From Pantoea ananatis LMG 2665 (GTDB taxonomy: Bacteria > Pseudomonadota > Gammaproteobacteria > Enterobacterales > Enterobacteriaceae): a stretch of 64,000 nt of DNA. Where the stretch lies: NCBI RefSeq assembly GCF_000710035.2, contig NZ_JMJJ01000005.1, positions 744,001 through 808,000 of the forward strand, read 5' to 3'. The notes beneath the pieces are model-generated. The model saw nothing but the letters and a program-made list of their open reading frames with translations. It searched no databases and was not told where the DNA came from. The translations under genes were made by a program, and so were the position numbers. This document shows positions 1 through 9,991 of the stretch, piece by piece (within the stretch, counting starts at the first letter, position 1; every line of letters begins with the position of its first letter).

Positions 1-1
1 C

Positions 2-865
2 AAGGACATTCGTCAGTTAGGCATCTCGCCGATGACCAGCATGTTCAGCTGCGGCACCAACGAACGCCGGATGTGTAACACCTATCATCCGCAGATTCAT
101 GACTCCGATCGCCTGGCGATGTGGAGCGGCAAAGGTGAATGGATTGCCCGGCCGTTAAATAATCCTCAGCGCCTGCAGTTCAACGCCTACGAAGACGAAA
201 ACCCGCGCGGCTTTGGCCTGCTCCAGCTTGACCATGACTTTGAGAACTATCAGGACGTGATTGGCTGGTATAACAAACGCCCAAGCCTGTGGGTGGAACC
301 GGTAGGCAAATGGGGCAAAGGCGCCATTAACCTGATGGAAATTCCAACCACCGGCGAAACGCTTGATAACATCGTCTGCTTCTGGCAGCCCGCAGAGCCG
401 ATCAAAGCCGGTAGCGAATACAATTTTGCCTACAAGCTTTACTGGAGCGCCCTGCCGCCCGTTCAGAGCGATCTGGCCCGCGTAGATGCGACCCGCACCG
501 GCATTGGTGGTTTCCCCGAAGGCTGGGCGCCGGGCGAGCACTTCCCGGATGTCTGGTGCCGCCGTTTCGCTGTGGACTTTATCGGCGGCGACTTGCAGGC
601 AGCCGCACCGAAAGGCATTGAACCGGTGATTACGGTTTCCTCAGGCACCTTTAAACAGGTAGAGATCCTGTATGTCGAACCGATAAAAGGTTACCGCATC
701 CTGTTCGACTGGTATCCCAACAGCGACAGCGTACAGCCCGTCGAGATGCGCCTGTTCCTGCGCACCAAAGACGAAACCCTGAGTGAGACCTGGCTCTATC
801 AGTATGTGCCACCGCCGCCGGACCAGCGTAAATACGTTGACGATCGCCAGATGACCGTAAGCTAA
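2..865 (+). CDS. opgD: Glucans biosynthesis protein D, 3' part only
   Basis: C-terminal part of OpgD (MdoD), a periplasmic protein that shapes the backbone of osmoregulated periplasmic glucans. The reading frame is open from base 2, so the start, the signal peptide and the N-terminal half lie outside the window; about 287 residues remain of a family of roughly 550. I recognise it from the blocks [37 protein letters not shown] and [12 protein letters not shown], which follow E. coli OpgD rather than its paralogue OpgG. A strong terminator-like hairpin follows the stop. OpgG is the main alternative, less likely from the C-terminal sequence and the absence of opgH downstream. Confidence 0.93.
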   Translation, partial: KDIRQLGISPMTSMFSCGTNERRMCNTYHPQIHDSDRLAMWSGKGEWIARPLNNPQRLQFNAYEDENPRGFGLLQLDHDFENYQDVIGWYNKRPSLWVEPVGKWGKGAINLMEIPTTGETLDNIVCFWQPAEPIKAGSEYNFAYKLYWSALPPVQSDLARVDATRTGIGGFPEGWAPGEHFPDVWCRRFAVDFIGGDLQAAAPKGIEPVITVSSGTFKQVEILYVEPIKGYRILFDWYPNSDSVQPVEMRLFLRTKDETLSETWLYQYVPPPPDQRKYVDDRQMTVS

Positions 866-882
866 CGCTTCCCTCTCACGTG

Positions 883-921
883 AAATGCATCTCAGGCCAA
901 CCGCCGGGATGCATTTTTTTT
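883..921 (+). terminator. Intrinsic terminator after opgD
   Basis: A perfect 9-bp stem (AAATGCATC at 883-891, GATGCATTT at 908-916) with a 16-base loop runs directly into eight T residues ending at 921. It sits just after the opgD stop codon. The elaA gene on the other strand ends shortly beyond, so the hairpin may serve both strands. Confidence 0.85.
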
Positions 922-954
922 GCCCCACAGGGCATCTGAGCCGTTAGCGGCGCT

Positions 955-1413
955 TTACTGCCCTGCTCTGCGCATATCGATATGGGGAATACCGTCCTCA
1001 AGATAGCTGTCGCTGACCGTGATAAAGCCATGTCGCTGGTAGAACGCCTCAAGATGCGCCTGAGCAGAGAGAAACTGTGAATGCCCCGGCCAGTGCTGCT
1101 CACAACTGGCGATTGCCTGTGTCATCAGCTGGTTGCCTAAGTTCAGGCCACGAGCCTTACTGGATATGAGCACGCGTCCGATTTTCACCTCTGCCCCCGC
1201 GCGATCGGGTGACAATATGCGCGCGTAGGCCAGCAGATCCCCCTGCGCCATGCCGAGAATGTGACGATTCTCGCCCTGCAAATCCAGGCCATCGACGTCC
1301 AGATAGGCGCACTGCTGCTCCACGACGAATACCTCACAGCGTAAAGCCAGCGCCGCGTAGAGCTGCGGAACGCTTAAGGCTTGATGCTGAAGATCCAGCC
1401 AACTGATATGCAT
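955..1413 (-). CDS. elaA: GNAT-family N-acetyltransferase ElaA
   Basis: A 152-residue single-domain GNAT protein matching E. coli ElaA in length and in the segments LRCEVFVVEQ, NRHILG and YARIL; the acetyl-CoA-binding region is GLNLGNQLM, and the C-terminal motif is EDGIPHIDM. The substrate of ElaA is not firmly known. The ATG at 1413 follows AAGGATAAGAC, a good ribosome site. In E. coli elaA also lies beyond the nuoN end of the nuo operon, but there with elaB and elaC, which are not seen here. Instead it neighbours opgD tail to tail and a hydrolase gene upstream. Confidence 0.92.
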   Translation of the reverse strand: MHISWLDLQHQALSVPQLYAALALRCEVFVVEQQCAYLDVDGLDLQGENRHILGMAQGDLLAYARILSPDRAGAEVKIGRVLISSKARGLNLGNQLMTQAIASCEQHWPGHSQFLSAQAHLEAFYQRHGFITVSDSYLEDGIPHIDMRRAGQ

Positions 1414-1453
1414 GTCTTATCCTTACTAAAATGGGCCGCCTGCCCGGGAGGCA

Positions 1454-2377
1454 TCACATCACTTTACCGCGCCGGCCTTTCTGCAGCCAGTGAAGATAAT
1501 GTTGAGGCCAGGCCATGGTCGGCGTGCCGGGTTTTCCCATACCAAAGCCATGCCCGCCCGTGAGATAGCGCACCAGCTCGACGTCAACCTGATGCTGTTG
1601 GCAGGCGCTGGCCATGATCAGGGTGTTATGGGGATCGGAAACCGGATCGTCTTCGGCCTGGACCAGAAAAAAGGGAGGCGATGTCGATGACACGTAATTC
1701 TGAACCGACCAGACTGCGTCCTCTGCCGCCGTCGCATGCGTTCCCACCAACATACGGTGCGTTGCGGTGTGCGTATAGGGCGCTTCCAGGGTGATCACCG
1801 GATAGATCAGCGCCGCCCCGTCAGCATAAGCTGGCGCACTGTCCAACGCATCAAGGGCAGCATAGCTTTGAAAGTCATGGCGCGTCACAGCCATTCCGAG
1901 TAAATGCCCACCCGCGGAAAAACCCAGCACCGAGAGCCGCTTTGCCTGCGGCCGTAACAGCCGCAGCGCGCGCTGGGCATCCTGCAGCGCGACTATGTTG
2001 CCCGCTGCCCAGCCCTCGCCGGGAAGCCGATAGCGCAGAATCGCCGCCGTATAGCCGCGTGCCGTTAACCAGCGTGCCGCAGGCCAGGCTTCTTTCGCCA
2101 TTTCTATCCGTTTGTACCCCCCGCCGCCGGCTATCAGAACAACATGGCCGTTGGGCATGTTCGGTTTGATCACTGTCAGCGTCGGCACCGCGATATTGCG
2201 CTGTGCGCCCGAAGATGAGGTCTTAACGGCACCGACAGGGCCGCCGCCGCCGGGTGGCGTGCCAGGCCAGAGCGGAATCACCGTGTGTGAGATTTCCGGC
2301 TGGGATGCCCGCGACAGCGTGCTCTTTGCGACTATCAGCGCAGCGGTGAAGCCTAATAAAAAATGACGGCGCTCCAT
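1454..2377 (-). CDS. Exported alpha/beta hydrolase (acetyl-esterase-like)
   Basis: A 307-residue alpha/beta hydrolase of the esterase/lipase kind (BD-FAE or xylan-esterase-like). The nucleophile elbow is GFSAGG, the acid is in AEDDPVSDP and the histidine in GGHGFG near the C terminus. A GGGGY stretch stands where related enzymes carry the HGGG oxyanion loop. I chose the ATG at 2377 because AGGAG precedes it by 8 bases; the frame stays open to 2449 but has no ribosome site there. From this start the protein begins MERRHFLLGFTAALIV, which looks like a twin-arginine signal peptide, so the enzyme is probably exported folded to the periplasm. The substrate cannot be told. It lies between nuoN and elaA. 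Confidence 0.8.
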   Translation of the reverse strand: MERRHFLLGFTAALIVAKSTLSRASQPEISHTVIPLWPGTPPGGGGPVGAVKTSSSGAQRNIAVPTLTVIKPNMPNGHVVLIAGGGGYKRIEMAKEAWPAARWLTARGYTAAILRYRLPGEGWAAGNIVALQDAQRALRLLRPQAKRLSVLGFSAGGHLLGMAVTRHDFQSYAALDALDSAPAYADGAALIYPVITLEAPYTHTATHRMLVGTHATAAEDAVWSVQNYVSSTSPPFFLVQAEDDPVSDPHNTLIMASACQQHQVDVELVRYLTGGHGFGMGKPGTPTMAWPQHYLHWLQKGRRGKVM

Positions 2378-2531
2378 AGGCCATGCTCCTGTAACAAGCC
2401 AGAGGACATTGCAGCAGAAAAATAGGGAGACAGAATGAAGATGACGCATTTTTTTAGGGCAGCAGCAACCCTTGCGTCGTCACCGGTCGTGCGGTTAAGT
2501 CGCTGCATGGTGCAGTAGGCAGATTTCAGAC

Positions 2532-2560
2532 AAAAAAAATCAGGCCCGAGGGCCTGATTC
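2532..2560 (-). terminator. Terminator of the nuo operon
   Basis: On the minus strand a stem of ten base pairs, AATCAGGCCC paired with GGGCCTGATT around a 2-base gap, is followed by a run of T residues (the A run at 2532-2539 on the plus strand). It lies 18 bases after the nuoN stop. Confidence 0.85.
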
Positions 2561-2577
2561 AGTATGACAATCGACGA

Positions 2578-4035
2578 TTACATCAGGGGCTGAGCCATCT
2601 GTACCAGTCTGATTAACGGCTGCGGATAAACACCTAACAGCAGTACCAGAATCGCTGAAATCAGCACCACCACGCCGCCCGCAGTGAAGGCCCAGTTATC
2701 AGGCGTATCGCGGTTAAGCAGTTCTGGTGGGCTCAGGTACAGGCTCACGGTCACGCGCAGATAGTAGTACAGGCCAATAGCACTTCCCACCACCACCGCA
2801 CCGGTCAACCACCACAGGTGCGCACTCACGCCAGAGGCAATCACGTAGAACTTACCGATAAAGCCCAGCGTCATTGGAATACCGGCCAGCGACAGCATCA
2901 TCACCGTCATCACCGCAGAGAGAACCGGACGACGCCAGAACAGACCGCGATATGAGTAGAGTGAATCCGCATCCGGACCGCGATAAGGGCTCGACATCAG
3001 GCTCACGACACCAAAGGCACCCAGGCTGCTGAACAGGTAACCGGCCAGGTAAACCCCAGAGGTTTCCAGCGACAGCTGATGATCTTTCACCGCAATCAGC
3101 GCCACCAGCAAATAACCCAGATGCGCGATGGAGGAGTAACCCAACAGGCGCTTAATGTTGCTCTGCGAGATCGCCATCAGGTTACCGAACAGGATGGAAA
3201 CGAAGGCGATGATACCCAATACCGTTCGCACCGCTTCGCTGTCGGTCACCGGCGCATACATGAACAAGCGCATGACGACACCGAAGATGGCGATTTTACT
3301 GGCCGTGGCCAGGAACGTTGATACCGGAGCCGGTGCCCCCTGATACACGTCTGGCGTCCACAGGTGGAACGGCACCAGCGACAGCTTAAAGCCCAGACCA
3401 ATAATCAGCATTCCCAGGCCCACCAGCAACAGTGGCGCCTGAATCATGCTGTCAGTCAGGCTTTTGCCCAGGCTGACGAAGCCCAGGTTGCCAGAGTCAG
3501 CGTAAATCAGCGCAATACCAAACAGCAGGAAGGACGATGCCGCCGCCGACAGGATAGTGTATTTCAGGGCCGCTTCCAGCGAACGTTTCTGACGGAACGC
3601 GTAACCAATCAAACCAAACAGCGGCAGTGACAGCAGTTCAATTCCGATAAACAGCGATGCCAGGTGGTTAGACGCTGACAGCACGATACCGCCCAGTGCG
3701 GCAATCAGGACCAACAGATAAAACTCGTCCTTGTTATCCGGGAAAGTCGCCAGCCATGGATAGGCAAACGTACAGGTTGCCAGGCTGGCCAGCATCACCA
3801 GTGCGGTATAGAACATCGAGTAAGCATCAACGCGCAGCAGCGGCGTGACGTCCATCGCCCCGACCTGGCCCACAAAATATAGCGACAGCAGAGCCAGGTT
3901 CAGGCCAACCACTGTTAGCGTGGCGTTAACAAAGTGGTTGCGTCGCCAGGCAATGGACAGCATCACAACCACCACCGTCAATCCGACGATTAACAGCGGC
4001 AGCAACGCGATCAATTGTTGAGGAGTTATTGTCAT
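2578..4035 (-). CDS. nuoN: NADH-quinone oxidoreductase subunit N
   Basis: The 485-residue membrane subunit N of complex I, one of the three antiporter-like subunits (with L and M) of the proton-pumping arm. It is hydrophobic throughout with about 14 predicted membrane segments. The family core is visible in [19 protein letters not shown] (conserved glutamate), [17 protein letters not shown] and [20 protein letters not shown] (lysine and the broken-helix region). The length equals E. coli NuoN as I recall it. It is the last gene of the operon, 6 bases after nuoM, and a strong terminator follows. Confidence 0.97.
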   Translation of the reverse strand: MTITPQQLIALLPLLIVGLTVVVVMLSIAWRRNHFVNATLTVVGLNLALLSLYFVGQVGAMDVTPLLRVDAYSMFYTALVMLASLATCTFAYPWLATFPDNKDEFYLLVLIAALGGIVLSASNHLASLFIGIELLSLPLFGLIGYAFRQKRSLEAALKYTILSAAASSFLLFGIALIYADSGNLGFVSLGKSLTDSMIQAPLLLVGLGMLIIGLGFKLSLVPFHLWTPDVYQGAPAPVSTFLATASKIAIFGVVMRLFMYAPVTDSEAVRTVLGIIAFVSILFGNLMAISQSNIKRLLGYSSIAHLGYLLVALIAVKDHQLSLETSGVYLAGYLFSSLGAFGVVSLMSSPYRGPDADSLYSYRGLFWRRPVLSAVMTVMMLSLAGIPMTLGFIGKFYVIASGVSAHLWWLTGAVVVGSAIGLYYYLRVTVSLYLSPPELLNRDTPDNWAFTAGGVVVLISAILVLLLGVYPQPLIRLVQMAQPLM

Positions 4036-4041
4036 GGCGAA

Positions 4042-5562
4042 TTACGGCCTTGTAGTTGAAATTGAAGCGGTAAACCACTGCTGAATATTGCTCATTGCAG
4101 CATGTGAGGTATCCAGAATCGGCTGGGGATAAATACCCAACAGCACCAGCAGAACCACGAGCACGCCAATGGTCAGGAATTCACGTGCCGACATTCCTGG
4201 CAGTGGATCTTTAGATTTCGCTTCGCCGTAGTAGGCACGCTGCATCATGACCAGCGAATAAACCGAAGCGAAAACCAGACCAAAGGTCGCAATCACAATA
4301 ATGACAGGAACGACCTGGAAGCTGCCGGTGAGGATCATAAACTCACCCACGAAGTTACCGGTGCCCGGCATCCCCAGGTTGGCGACAGCAAAGAACAGTG
4401 ATAAACCCGGAATCCATTTGATGCGCGACCACAGACCGCCCATCTGACGCATATCACGCGTGTGCAGGCGCTCATACAGCTGACCACACAGGATAAACAG
4501 GGCCGCCGCAGACAGGCCGTGCGCAATCATCTGTATCACCGCGCCCTGAATGGCCAGTTGGCTGCCGGTGTAAATCGCAATCAGCACAAAGCCCATGTGG
4601 GAAATCGAGGTGTAGGCAATCAGGCGTTTAATATCCGTTTGCGAGAACGCCATCCAGGCGCCGTAGAAGATACCGATGATACCTAACCACATCGCGATAG
4701 GGGCAAACTCAGCGGATGCATTGGGGAACAGCGGCAGGCTGAAACGCAGCAAACCATAGGCCGCAGTTTTCAGCAAAATACCCGCCAGGTCCACTGAACC
4801 GGCCGTCGGCGCCTGACTGTGCGCATCGGGTAACCAACCGTGAAGCGGCACCACCGGCATTTTCACCGCAAACGCGATAAAGAAGCCCAGCATCAGCAGA
4901 TATTCGACGGTGTGCGACATGGGCGTTTTCAACAACTGCTCGTAGTTGAACGTCCAGACGCCAGTCGCGTTGTAGTGGACAAACACCAGCGCCAGAATCG
5001 CAATTAACATCACCAGACCTGATGCCTGGGTATAGATAAAGAATTTGGTGGCCGCGGTGATACGGGTTTTCCCGTCCGAGGCTTTATGTCCCCACAGTGC
5101 GATGAGGAAGTACATCGGCACCAGCATCATTTCCCAGAAGAAGAAGAACAGGAACATGTCGATGGCAAGGAACACACCGATAACGCCGCCCAGAATCCAC
5201 ATCAGGTTAAGATGGAAGAATCCCTGATACTTCTCGATCTCGTTCCACGAACACAGCACGGCCATCAAACCGAGCAGCCCGGTCAGCACCACCATTAATA
5301 GCGAAAGGCCATCAAGCGCTAAATGGAAATTAATGCCGAAACGGGGGATCCAGGGTACTGAGAAGCTCGATTGCCACTGCGGAATACCCGCTGCCTGCGT
5401 CAGTGAATAGCCTCCCTGCAACCACAGCTGCAGTGAAAGCGCCAACGTCAGCCCCATGGTGATCAGTGCAATCCAGCGTGGCACTTTCGCGCCGAAGCGC
5501 TCGGCGAGCCAGCAGATAAAACCACCGAAGAAGGGTATGAAAATTAGCCAAGGTAATAACAC
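4042..5562 (-). CDS. nuoM: NADH-quinone oxidoreductase subunit M
   Basis: The 506-residue antiporter-like membrane subunit M of complex I. Conserved segments include FFFFWEMMLVPMYFLI (with the key glutamate), FFIAFAVKMPVVPLHGWLPD (key lysine) and TDIKRLIAYTSISHMGF. It pumps protons as part of the membrane arm. Translation begins at the ATG at 5562 after AAAGGGAAGT. Unlike most neighbouring nuo genes, which overlap or nearly touch, it is separated from nuoL by about 200 bases that hold an imperfect palindrome. Confidence 0.97.
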   Translation of the reverse strand: MLLPWLIFIPFFGGFICWLAERFGAKVPRWIALITMGLTLALSLQLWLQGGYSLTQAAGIPQWQSSFSVPWIPRFGINFHLALDGLSLLMVVLTGLLGLMAVLCSWNEIEKYQGFFHLNLMWILGGVIGVFLAIDMFLFFFFWEMMLVPMYFLIALWGHKASDGKTRITAATKFFIYTQASGLVMLIAILALVFVHYNATGVWTFNYEQLLKTPMSHTVEYLLMLGFFIAFAVKMPVVPLHGWLPDAHSQAPTAGSVDLAGILLKTAAYGLLRFSLPLFPNASAEFAPIAMWLGIIGIFYGAWMAFSQTDIKRLIAYTSISHMGFVLIAIYTGSQLAIQGAVIQMIAHGLSAAALFILCGQLYERLHTRDMRQMGGLWSRIKWIPGLSLFFAVANLGMPGTGNFVGEFMILTGSFQVVPVIIVIATFGLVFASVYSLVMMQRAYYGEAKSKDPLPGMSAREFLTIGVLVVLLVLLGIYPQPILDTSHAAMSNIQQWFTASISTTRP

Positions 5563-5606
5563 GGCATACTTCCCTTTTATGGCCTTTTATGAGCTATCTT
5601 ACTTAC

Positions 5607-5687
5607 CATTTTCATTCCCGGCAGTGCTCGCAATCCTCACGTACTTCAGTACGCTCCGGTTGCTGTGCGCTGGCGGTAATGAAACTG
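5607..5687. repeat. Imperfect palindromic intergenic element between nuoM and nuoL
   Basis: Two arms of about 38 bases (5607-5644 and 5649-5687) are inverted copies of each other with roughly 70 percent identity, meeting at the perfect core GTAC-TTCA-GTAC (5641-5652). Transcribed within the nuo mRNA it would fold as one long hairpin. It resembles the mobile intergenic palindromes of enterobacteria (ERIC-like families), but I see no second copy in this window and cannot name its family. The bases from 5688 to 5766 hold no gene. Confidence 0.6.
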
Positions 5688-5766
5688 GCTGCGACGATTG
5701 CGCTCATTACTCGGTTATTTGGACATTCTTAACTGGGGTAAGCGAACTCACCCCGCTCATCAATCT

Positions 5767-7602
5767 TTAAATTACCAGCAACAGGGCCAGAACCACGACG
5801 GCACCCACGCTCATCGACGCCACGTACCAGCGCAGATAACCGTTTTCACTGACCACCAGACCTTTATTGGCGATACGTGAAAGCAACGCAGGGAGGTTCA
5901 TCAGGCCGTTGAGCGGATCGCGTTTTAACAGCCACGCAATGCCCAGGTACGGTTTGACAAACACCTTGTCGTAGAGCCAGTCGAAGCCCCAGGCAGCGAA
6001 CCACCAGGTGCCGAAGAAGCGGCCCGGTGCGCTGTTGGCAATACGGGTCACCAGCTGACGTTTGCCCAGCCAAAGTGCGGCTGCAATCACGATGCCGGAA
6101 ACCGCGACCAGACCCGATGCAATCTCCAGCGTCACTTTACCGTTTTCGCCAAACTCATTCGCCGGCAAAACGCCCGCCAGTGGTGGGGTAATCAGTGCGC
6201 CAACGAAGGTAGAAAGCACCAGCAGCACCAGCAGCGGCAGATGATGGGTAATGCCTTTACCCGCATGAGCATGAATCTTCTCTTCACCGTGGAACACGAT
6301 GAAGATCATGCGGAAGGTATAAATTGAGGTCAGGAACGCACCCACCAGGCCCGCTACCATCAGGTTAAGATGACCGTTCGCCAGCGCACCAAACAGGATT
6401 TCATCTTTACTGTAGAAACCGGCGGTAATCAGTGGCAGTGCCGCCAGCGCGGCGCCGCCCACCAGGAAGCAGGTGTAAACCAGCGGGATGCTCTTACGCA
6501 GTCCGCCCATCTTAAAGATGTTCTGCTCGTGGTGGCAGGCCAGAATAACCGAACCTGAAGACAGGAACAGCAAGGCTTTAAAGAAGGCGTGAGTCATCAG
6601 GTGGAAAATCGCGGCATCCCACGCCTGTACGCCCAGCGCCAGGAACATGTAGCCAATCTGGCTCATGGTGGAGTAAGCGAGAACGCGTTTGATGTCCGTC
6701 TGAACCAGGGCAGCAAAGCCTGCCAGCACCAGGGTAATGGCACCGATAATGCCGACCAGATGCAGCACCTCAGGCGTCAGCAGGAACAGGCCATGCGTGC
6801 GGGCAATCAGGTAAACCCCTGCCGTTACCATGGTCGCGGCGTGAATCAGTGCCGATACCGGTGTCGGGCCTGCCATTGCATCGGCCAGCCAGGTCTGTAA
6901 GGGCAACTGGGCCGATTTACCGACCGCACCGCCTAACAGCATCAGGGTAGCCCACTGCAGCATGTGATTGTCCGCCGCAAAGTGTGCCGGTGCCAGCTCA
7001 ACCATCTCGCGGAAGTTGAGCGTACCCAGTTCGTTGTAAAGGATGAACAGCGCAAAGGCCAGAAACACATCGCCGACGCGGGTGATGATAAAGGCTTTCA
7101 TCGCCGCTTTGCCGTTTTCCGGATTGCTGTAGTAGAAGCCGATCAGGAGGTAAGAACACAGCCCTACCCCTTCCCAGCCCAGATACATCAGCATCAGGTT
7201 ATCCGCCAGCACCAGAACCACCATGCTGGCGATAAACAGGTTGGTATAAGCGAAGAAGCGTGAATAGCCCTCTTCTCCGCGCATATACCAGGAGGCGAAC
7301 ATATGGATCAGGAAACCGACGCCGGTAACCACCGACAGCATGGTAAGCGAGAGGCCATCCAGAGTCAGATTGACCTGAATGTTAAAATTGCCCACGTGAA
7401 TCCAGGTCCACAGCGCCTGGGTGAATACCTGCTGCCCGTTAGCAAAGAAGTCAACGCCAACATACAGGGTGGTTAGTGCGGCTAACCCCACCGAACCCAT
7501 TCCGACCGTCGCCGACAGATTCTCTGACCAGCGACCACGGGAAAACGCTAACAGCAAAAAGCCGATCAGCGGAAACAAGACAGTTAAATAGAGAAGGTTC
7601 AT
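5767..7602 (-). CDS. nuoL: NADH-quinone oxidoreductase subunit L
   Basis: The 611-residue distal antiporter-like subunit L of complex I, with the long lateral C-terminal helix typical of the subunit. Key regions are [20 protein letters not shown] (conserved glutamate), [17 protein letters not shown] (conserved lysine) and [20 protein letters not shown]. Its ATG overlaps the end of nuoK by four bases, so translation is probably coupled. The length is close to the usual 613. Confidence 0.97.
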   Translation of the reverse strand: MNLLYLTVLFPLIGFLLLAFSRGRWSENLSATVGMGSVGLAALTTLYVGVDFFANGQQVFTQALWTWIHVGNFNIQVNLTLDGLSLTMLSVVTGVGFLIHMFASWYMRGEEGYSRFFAYTNLFIASMVVLVLADNLMLMYLGWEGVGLCSYLLIGFYYSNPENGKAAMKAFIITRVGDVFLAFALFILYNELGTLNFREMVELAPAHFAADNHMLQWATLMLLGGAVGKSAQLPLQTWLADAMAGPTPVSALIHAATMVTAGVYLIARTHGLFLLTPEVLHLVGIIGAITLVLAGFAALVQTDIKRVLAYSTMSQIGYMFLALGVQAWDAAIFHLMTHAFFKALLFLSSGSVILACHHEQNIFKMGGLRKSIPLVYTCFLVGGAALAALPLITAGFYSKDEILFGALANGHLNLMVAGLVGAFLTSIYTFRMIFIVFHGEEKIHAHAGKGITHHLPLLVLLVLSTFVGALITPPLAGVLPANEFGENGKVTLEIASGLVAVSGIVIAAALWLGKRQLVTRIANSAPGRFFGTWWFAAWGFDWLYDKVFVKPYLGIAWLLKRDPLNGLMNLPALLSRIANKGLVVSENGYLRWYVASMSVGAVVVLALLLVI

Positions 7603-7901
7603 CCGCGCATCTCGCTCACAATATCAATGTTCAGCGTCTGACGACGACGATAGAGCTGAAGCAGCAGGGCCAGACCGATACTGGCTTCCGCTGCGGCGAG
7701 GCTGATTGCCAGAATATACATCACCTGACCATCGGCCTGTCCCCAGTAGCTACCCGCAACGACCAGCGCCAGCGCCGCGGCGTTGATCATAATTTCAAGG
7801 CTGATCAGCATAAACAGCAGGTTGCGGCGCAGTACCAGCGAGGTCAGGCCAAGAACGAACAGCACCGCGGCCAAAATCAATCCATGTTGTAACGGGATCA
7901 T
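7599..7901 (-). CDS. nuoK: NADH-quinone oxidoreductase subunit K
   Basis: The 100-residue, three-helix membrane subunit K. It carries the two conserved membrane glutamates, one in [13 protein letters not shown] and one in [17 protein letters not shown], which lie on the proton path of complex I. It overlaps nuoJ upstream and nuoL downstream by four bases each, a sign of coupled translation. Confidence 0.97.
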   Translation of the reverse strand: MIPLQHGLILAAVLFVLGLTSLVLRRNLLFMLISLEIMINAAALALVVAGSYWGQADGQVMYILAISLAAAEASIGLALLLQLYRRRQTLNIDIVSEMRG

Positions 7902-8449
7902 GCTTGCTCCTTATTCGCCTGCGCGGCATCGTTTGAACGGTTGCTCAGGACTTCACCCTGGCGCTCTTCACGTCCCAGATGGAAGGCAACAACCAGACCG
8001 GCCAACAGCAGCATTGATGCCAGTTCAACCGCCAGGACATACGGGCCAAACAGGCTAATACCGACCGCTTTCGCGTCGATGATTTTACCGTCAATGCCCT
8101 GATCCTGTGCCGTCATGATGGCGTAAATCATGACCGCCAGTAGCAGAAAGGACACCAGACCGGGACCGATCCACAGGGACGGGCTGAGCCATTCGCGTTC
8201 CTGTTTCTCCGTGGCCTTGCCCAGGTTGAGCATCATCACGACGAACACGAACAGCACCATGATGGCACCGGCATACACGATGATTTCCAGCGCACCGGCA
8301 AAGTAGGCACCCAGGGAGAAAAAGACACCCGCCACCGATAACAGCGAAACGATCAGGTACAGCAACGCATGTACCGGATTAGTGTGGGTAATGACGCGTA
8401 ACGTCGTCACCACCGCCACCAGTCCGCAAAGATAAAACGCAAATTCCAT
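7898..8449 (-). CDS. nuoJ: NADH-quinone oxidoreductase subunit J
   Basis: The 183-residue membrane subunit J of complex I, with five predicted helices, starting [10 protein letters not shown]. Conserved signature regions are [12 protein letters not shown] and [25 protein letters not shown] chose the ATG at 8449 because AAGGAG lies 7 bases before it and the E. coli protein starts the same way; the frame extends to 8530 with no family support. The C-terminal tail is charged and cytoplasmic. Confidence 0.96.
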   Translation of the reverse strand: MEFAFYLCGLVAVVTTLRVITHTNPVHALLYLIVSLLSVAGVFFSLGAYFAGALEIIVYAGAIMVLFVFVVMMLNLGKATEKQEREWLSPSLWIGPGLVSFLLLAVMIYAIMTAQDQGIDGKIIDAKAVGISLFGPYVLAVELASMLLLAGLVVAFHLGREERQGEVLSNRSNDAAQANKEQA

Positions 8450-8459
8450 GCCTTGCTCC

Positions 8460-9002
8460 TTAAGGTAATAAGCCTTTGACGTCGATGGGTTTCGCTTCAT
8501 TTTCAGCGTCACCTTTATCTTTACCGTCAATCGCCATACCTGCCATGCGGTAGAAGTTGTACTCCGGATATTTACCCGGCCCCGAGATCAACAGATCGTC
8601 TTTTTCATACACCAGATCCTGACGCTTGAACTCGCCCAGCTCGAAATCCGGCGTCAGCTGGATAGCGGTGGTTGGGCAGGCCTCTTCGCACAGGCCGCAG
8701 AAAATGCAGCGTGAGAAGTTAATACGGAAGAACTCTGGATACCAGCGACCGTCTTTGGTTTCGGCCTTTTGCAGTGAAATACAGCCTACCGGACAGGCTA
8801 CTGCACACAGGTTACAGGCAACGCAACGCTCTGCCCCATCGGGATCGCGCGTCAAAACGATGCGACCACGATAGCGCGGTGGCAGGTAGACCGGCTCTTC
8901 CGGATACATCTGGGTTTCGCGTTTCGCGAAGGCGTGCATGCCTATCATCCAGATACTGCGAACTGTCGTGCCGAAGCCTACGACAATATCTTTTAATGTC
9001 AT
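8460..9002 (-). CDS. nuoI: NADH-quinone oxidoreductase subunit I
   Basis: The 180-residue peripheral subunit I, which holds iron-sulfur clusters N6a and N6b and passes electrons towards N2. Two CxxCxxCxxxC motifs are visible, [15 protein letters not shown] and [12 protein letters not shown]. The start at 9002 ([11 protein letters not shown]) matches the E. coli protein in length; the open frame upstream to 9080 lies inside nuoH and is not used. It sits between nuoH and nuoJ with short gaps of 10-11 bases. Confidence 0.97.
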   Translation of the reverse strand: MTLKDIVVGFGTTVRSIWMIGMHAFAKRETQMYPEEPVYLPPRYRGRIVLTRDPDGAERCVACNLCAVACPVGCISLQKAETKDGRWYPEFFRINFSRCIFCGLCEEACPTTAIQLTPDFELGEFKRQDLVYEKDDLLISGPGKYPEYNFYRMAGMAIDGKDKGDAENEAKPIDVKGLLP

Positions 9003-9013
9003 TTGTTTACCCC

Positions 9014-9991
9014 TTACTGCGCTGTGTACAGAATCACTGCGGCGGTCGCCAGCAGGTTCAACAGCGTCAACGGCAGACACACTTTCCAGCCGAACGACAG
9101 CACCTGGTCATAGCGTGGACGCGGAAGCGCAGCACGAATCAGGATGAACATCATCATAAAGAACGCCGTTTTCAGGGCGAACCAGATGAAAGGCGGCAGG
9201 AAAGGCCCATGCCAGCCCCCGAAGAACAGCGTCACAATCAGTGCTGAGACGGTGGTAATCGCGACGTATTCACCCACAAAGAACAGGCCGAATTTCATCC
9301 CGGCATATTCAATGTGGTAACCGTCGGCCAGCTCTTGCTCAGCTTCTGGCTGGTCAAAAGGATGACGGTGACAGACCGCGACGCCCGCAATACAGAAGGT
9401 CAGAAAACCAAAGAACTGCGGGATGATGTTCCACAGGTGCGTCTGGCTGTTGACGATATCGGTCATGTTGAACGATCCCGCCTGCGCCACTACGCCCATC
9501 AGCGACAGTCCCAGAAACACTTCGTAACTCAGCGTCTGCGCAGAGGCGCGCATGGCACCTAACAGCGAGTATTTGTTATTACTCGCCCAGCCGGCAAACA
9601 GTACGGCATAGACCGCCAGGCCCGCCATCATCAGGAAGAACAGCAGCCCGATGTTCAGGTCGGTGACGACCCAGGTCGGCGAAACCGGCACGATGGCAAA
9701 TGCCAGCAGCAGTGACACGAAGGCGATGACCGGCGCCAGGGTAAAGATAAAGCGGTCGGTGAACGGGGGAACCCAGTCCTCTTTAAAGAACATCTTGATC
9801 ATGTCAGCAACCAGCTGCAAGGATCCGCCCCAGCCCACGCGGTTCGGTCCATAGCGGTTCTGGAACAGGCCGAGCAGACGACGCTCGGCGAAGCTCATAA
9901 ACGCACCGCAGCCCACCACGACCAGCAGAATCACCAGCGCTTTACCCACGGCGATCAGAATGTCGATAACACCTGGAGTTAACCAGCTCAT
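9014..9991 (-). CDS. nuoH: NADH-quinone oxidoreductase subunit H
   Basis: The 325-residue membrane subunit H, which forms much of the quinone channel and links the redox and pumping arms. The conserved loop GRYGPNRVG region appears as [14 protein letters not shown], followed by [16 protein letters not shown] and the acidic [20 protein letters not shown] segment. The ATG at 9991 overlaps the stop of nuoG by four bases. Confidence 0.97.
   Translation of the reverse strand: MSWLTPGVIDILIAVGKALVILLVVVGCGAFMSFAERRLLGLFQNRYGPNRVGWGGSLQLVADMIKMFFKEDWVPPFTDRFIFTLAPVIAFVSLLLAFAIVPVSPTWVVTDLNIGLLFFLMMAGLAVYAVLFAGWASNNKYSLLGAMRASAQTLSYEVFLGLSLMGVVAQAGSFNMTDIVNSQTHLWNIIPQFFGFLTFCIAGVAVCHRHPFDQPEAEQELADGYHIEYAGMKFGLFFVGEYVAITTVSALIVTLFFGGWHGPFLPPFIWFALKTAFFMMMFILIRAALPRPRYDQVLSFGWKVCLPLTLLNLLATAAVILYTAQ

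Noticed and set aside
2378..2449. N-terminal extension of the hydrolase to 2449
   Set aside because: No ribosome site there, whereas AGGAG precedes the ATG at 2377 and gives a sensible signal peptide.
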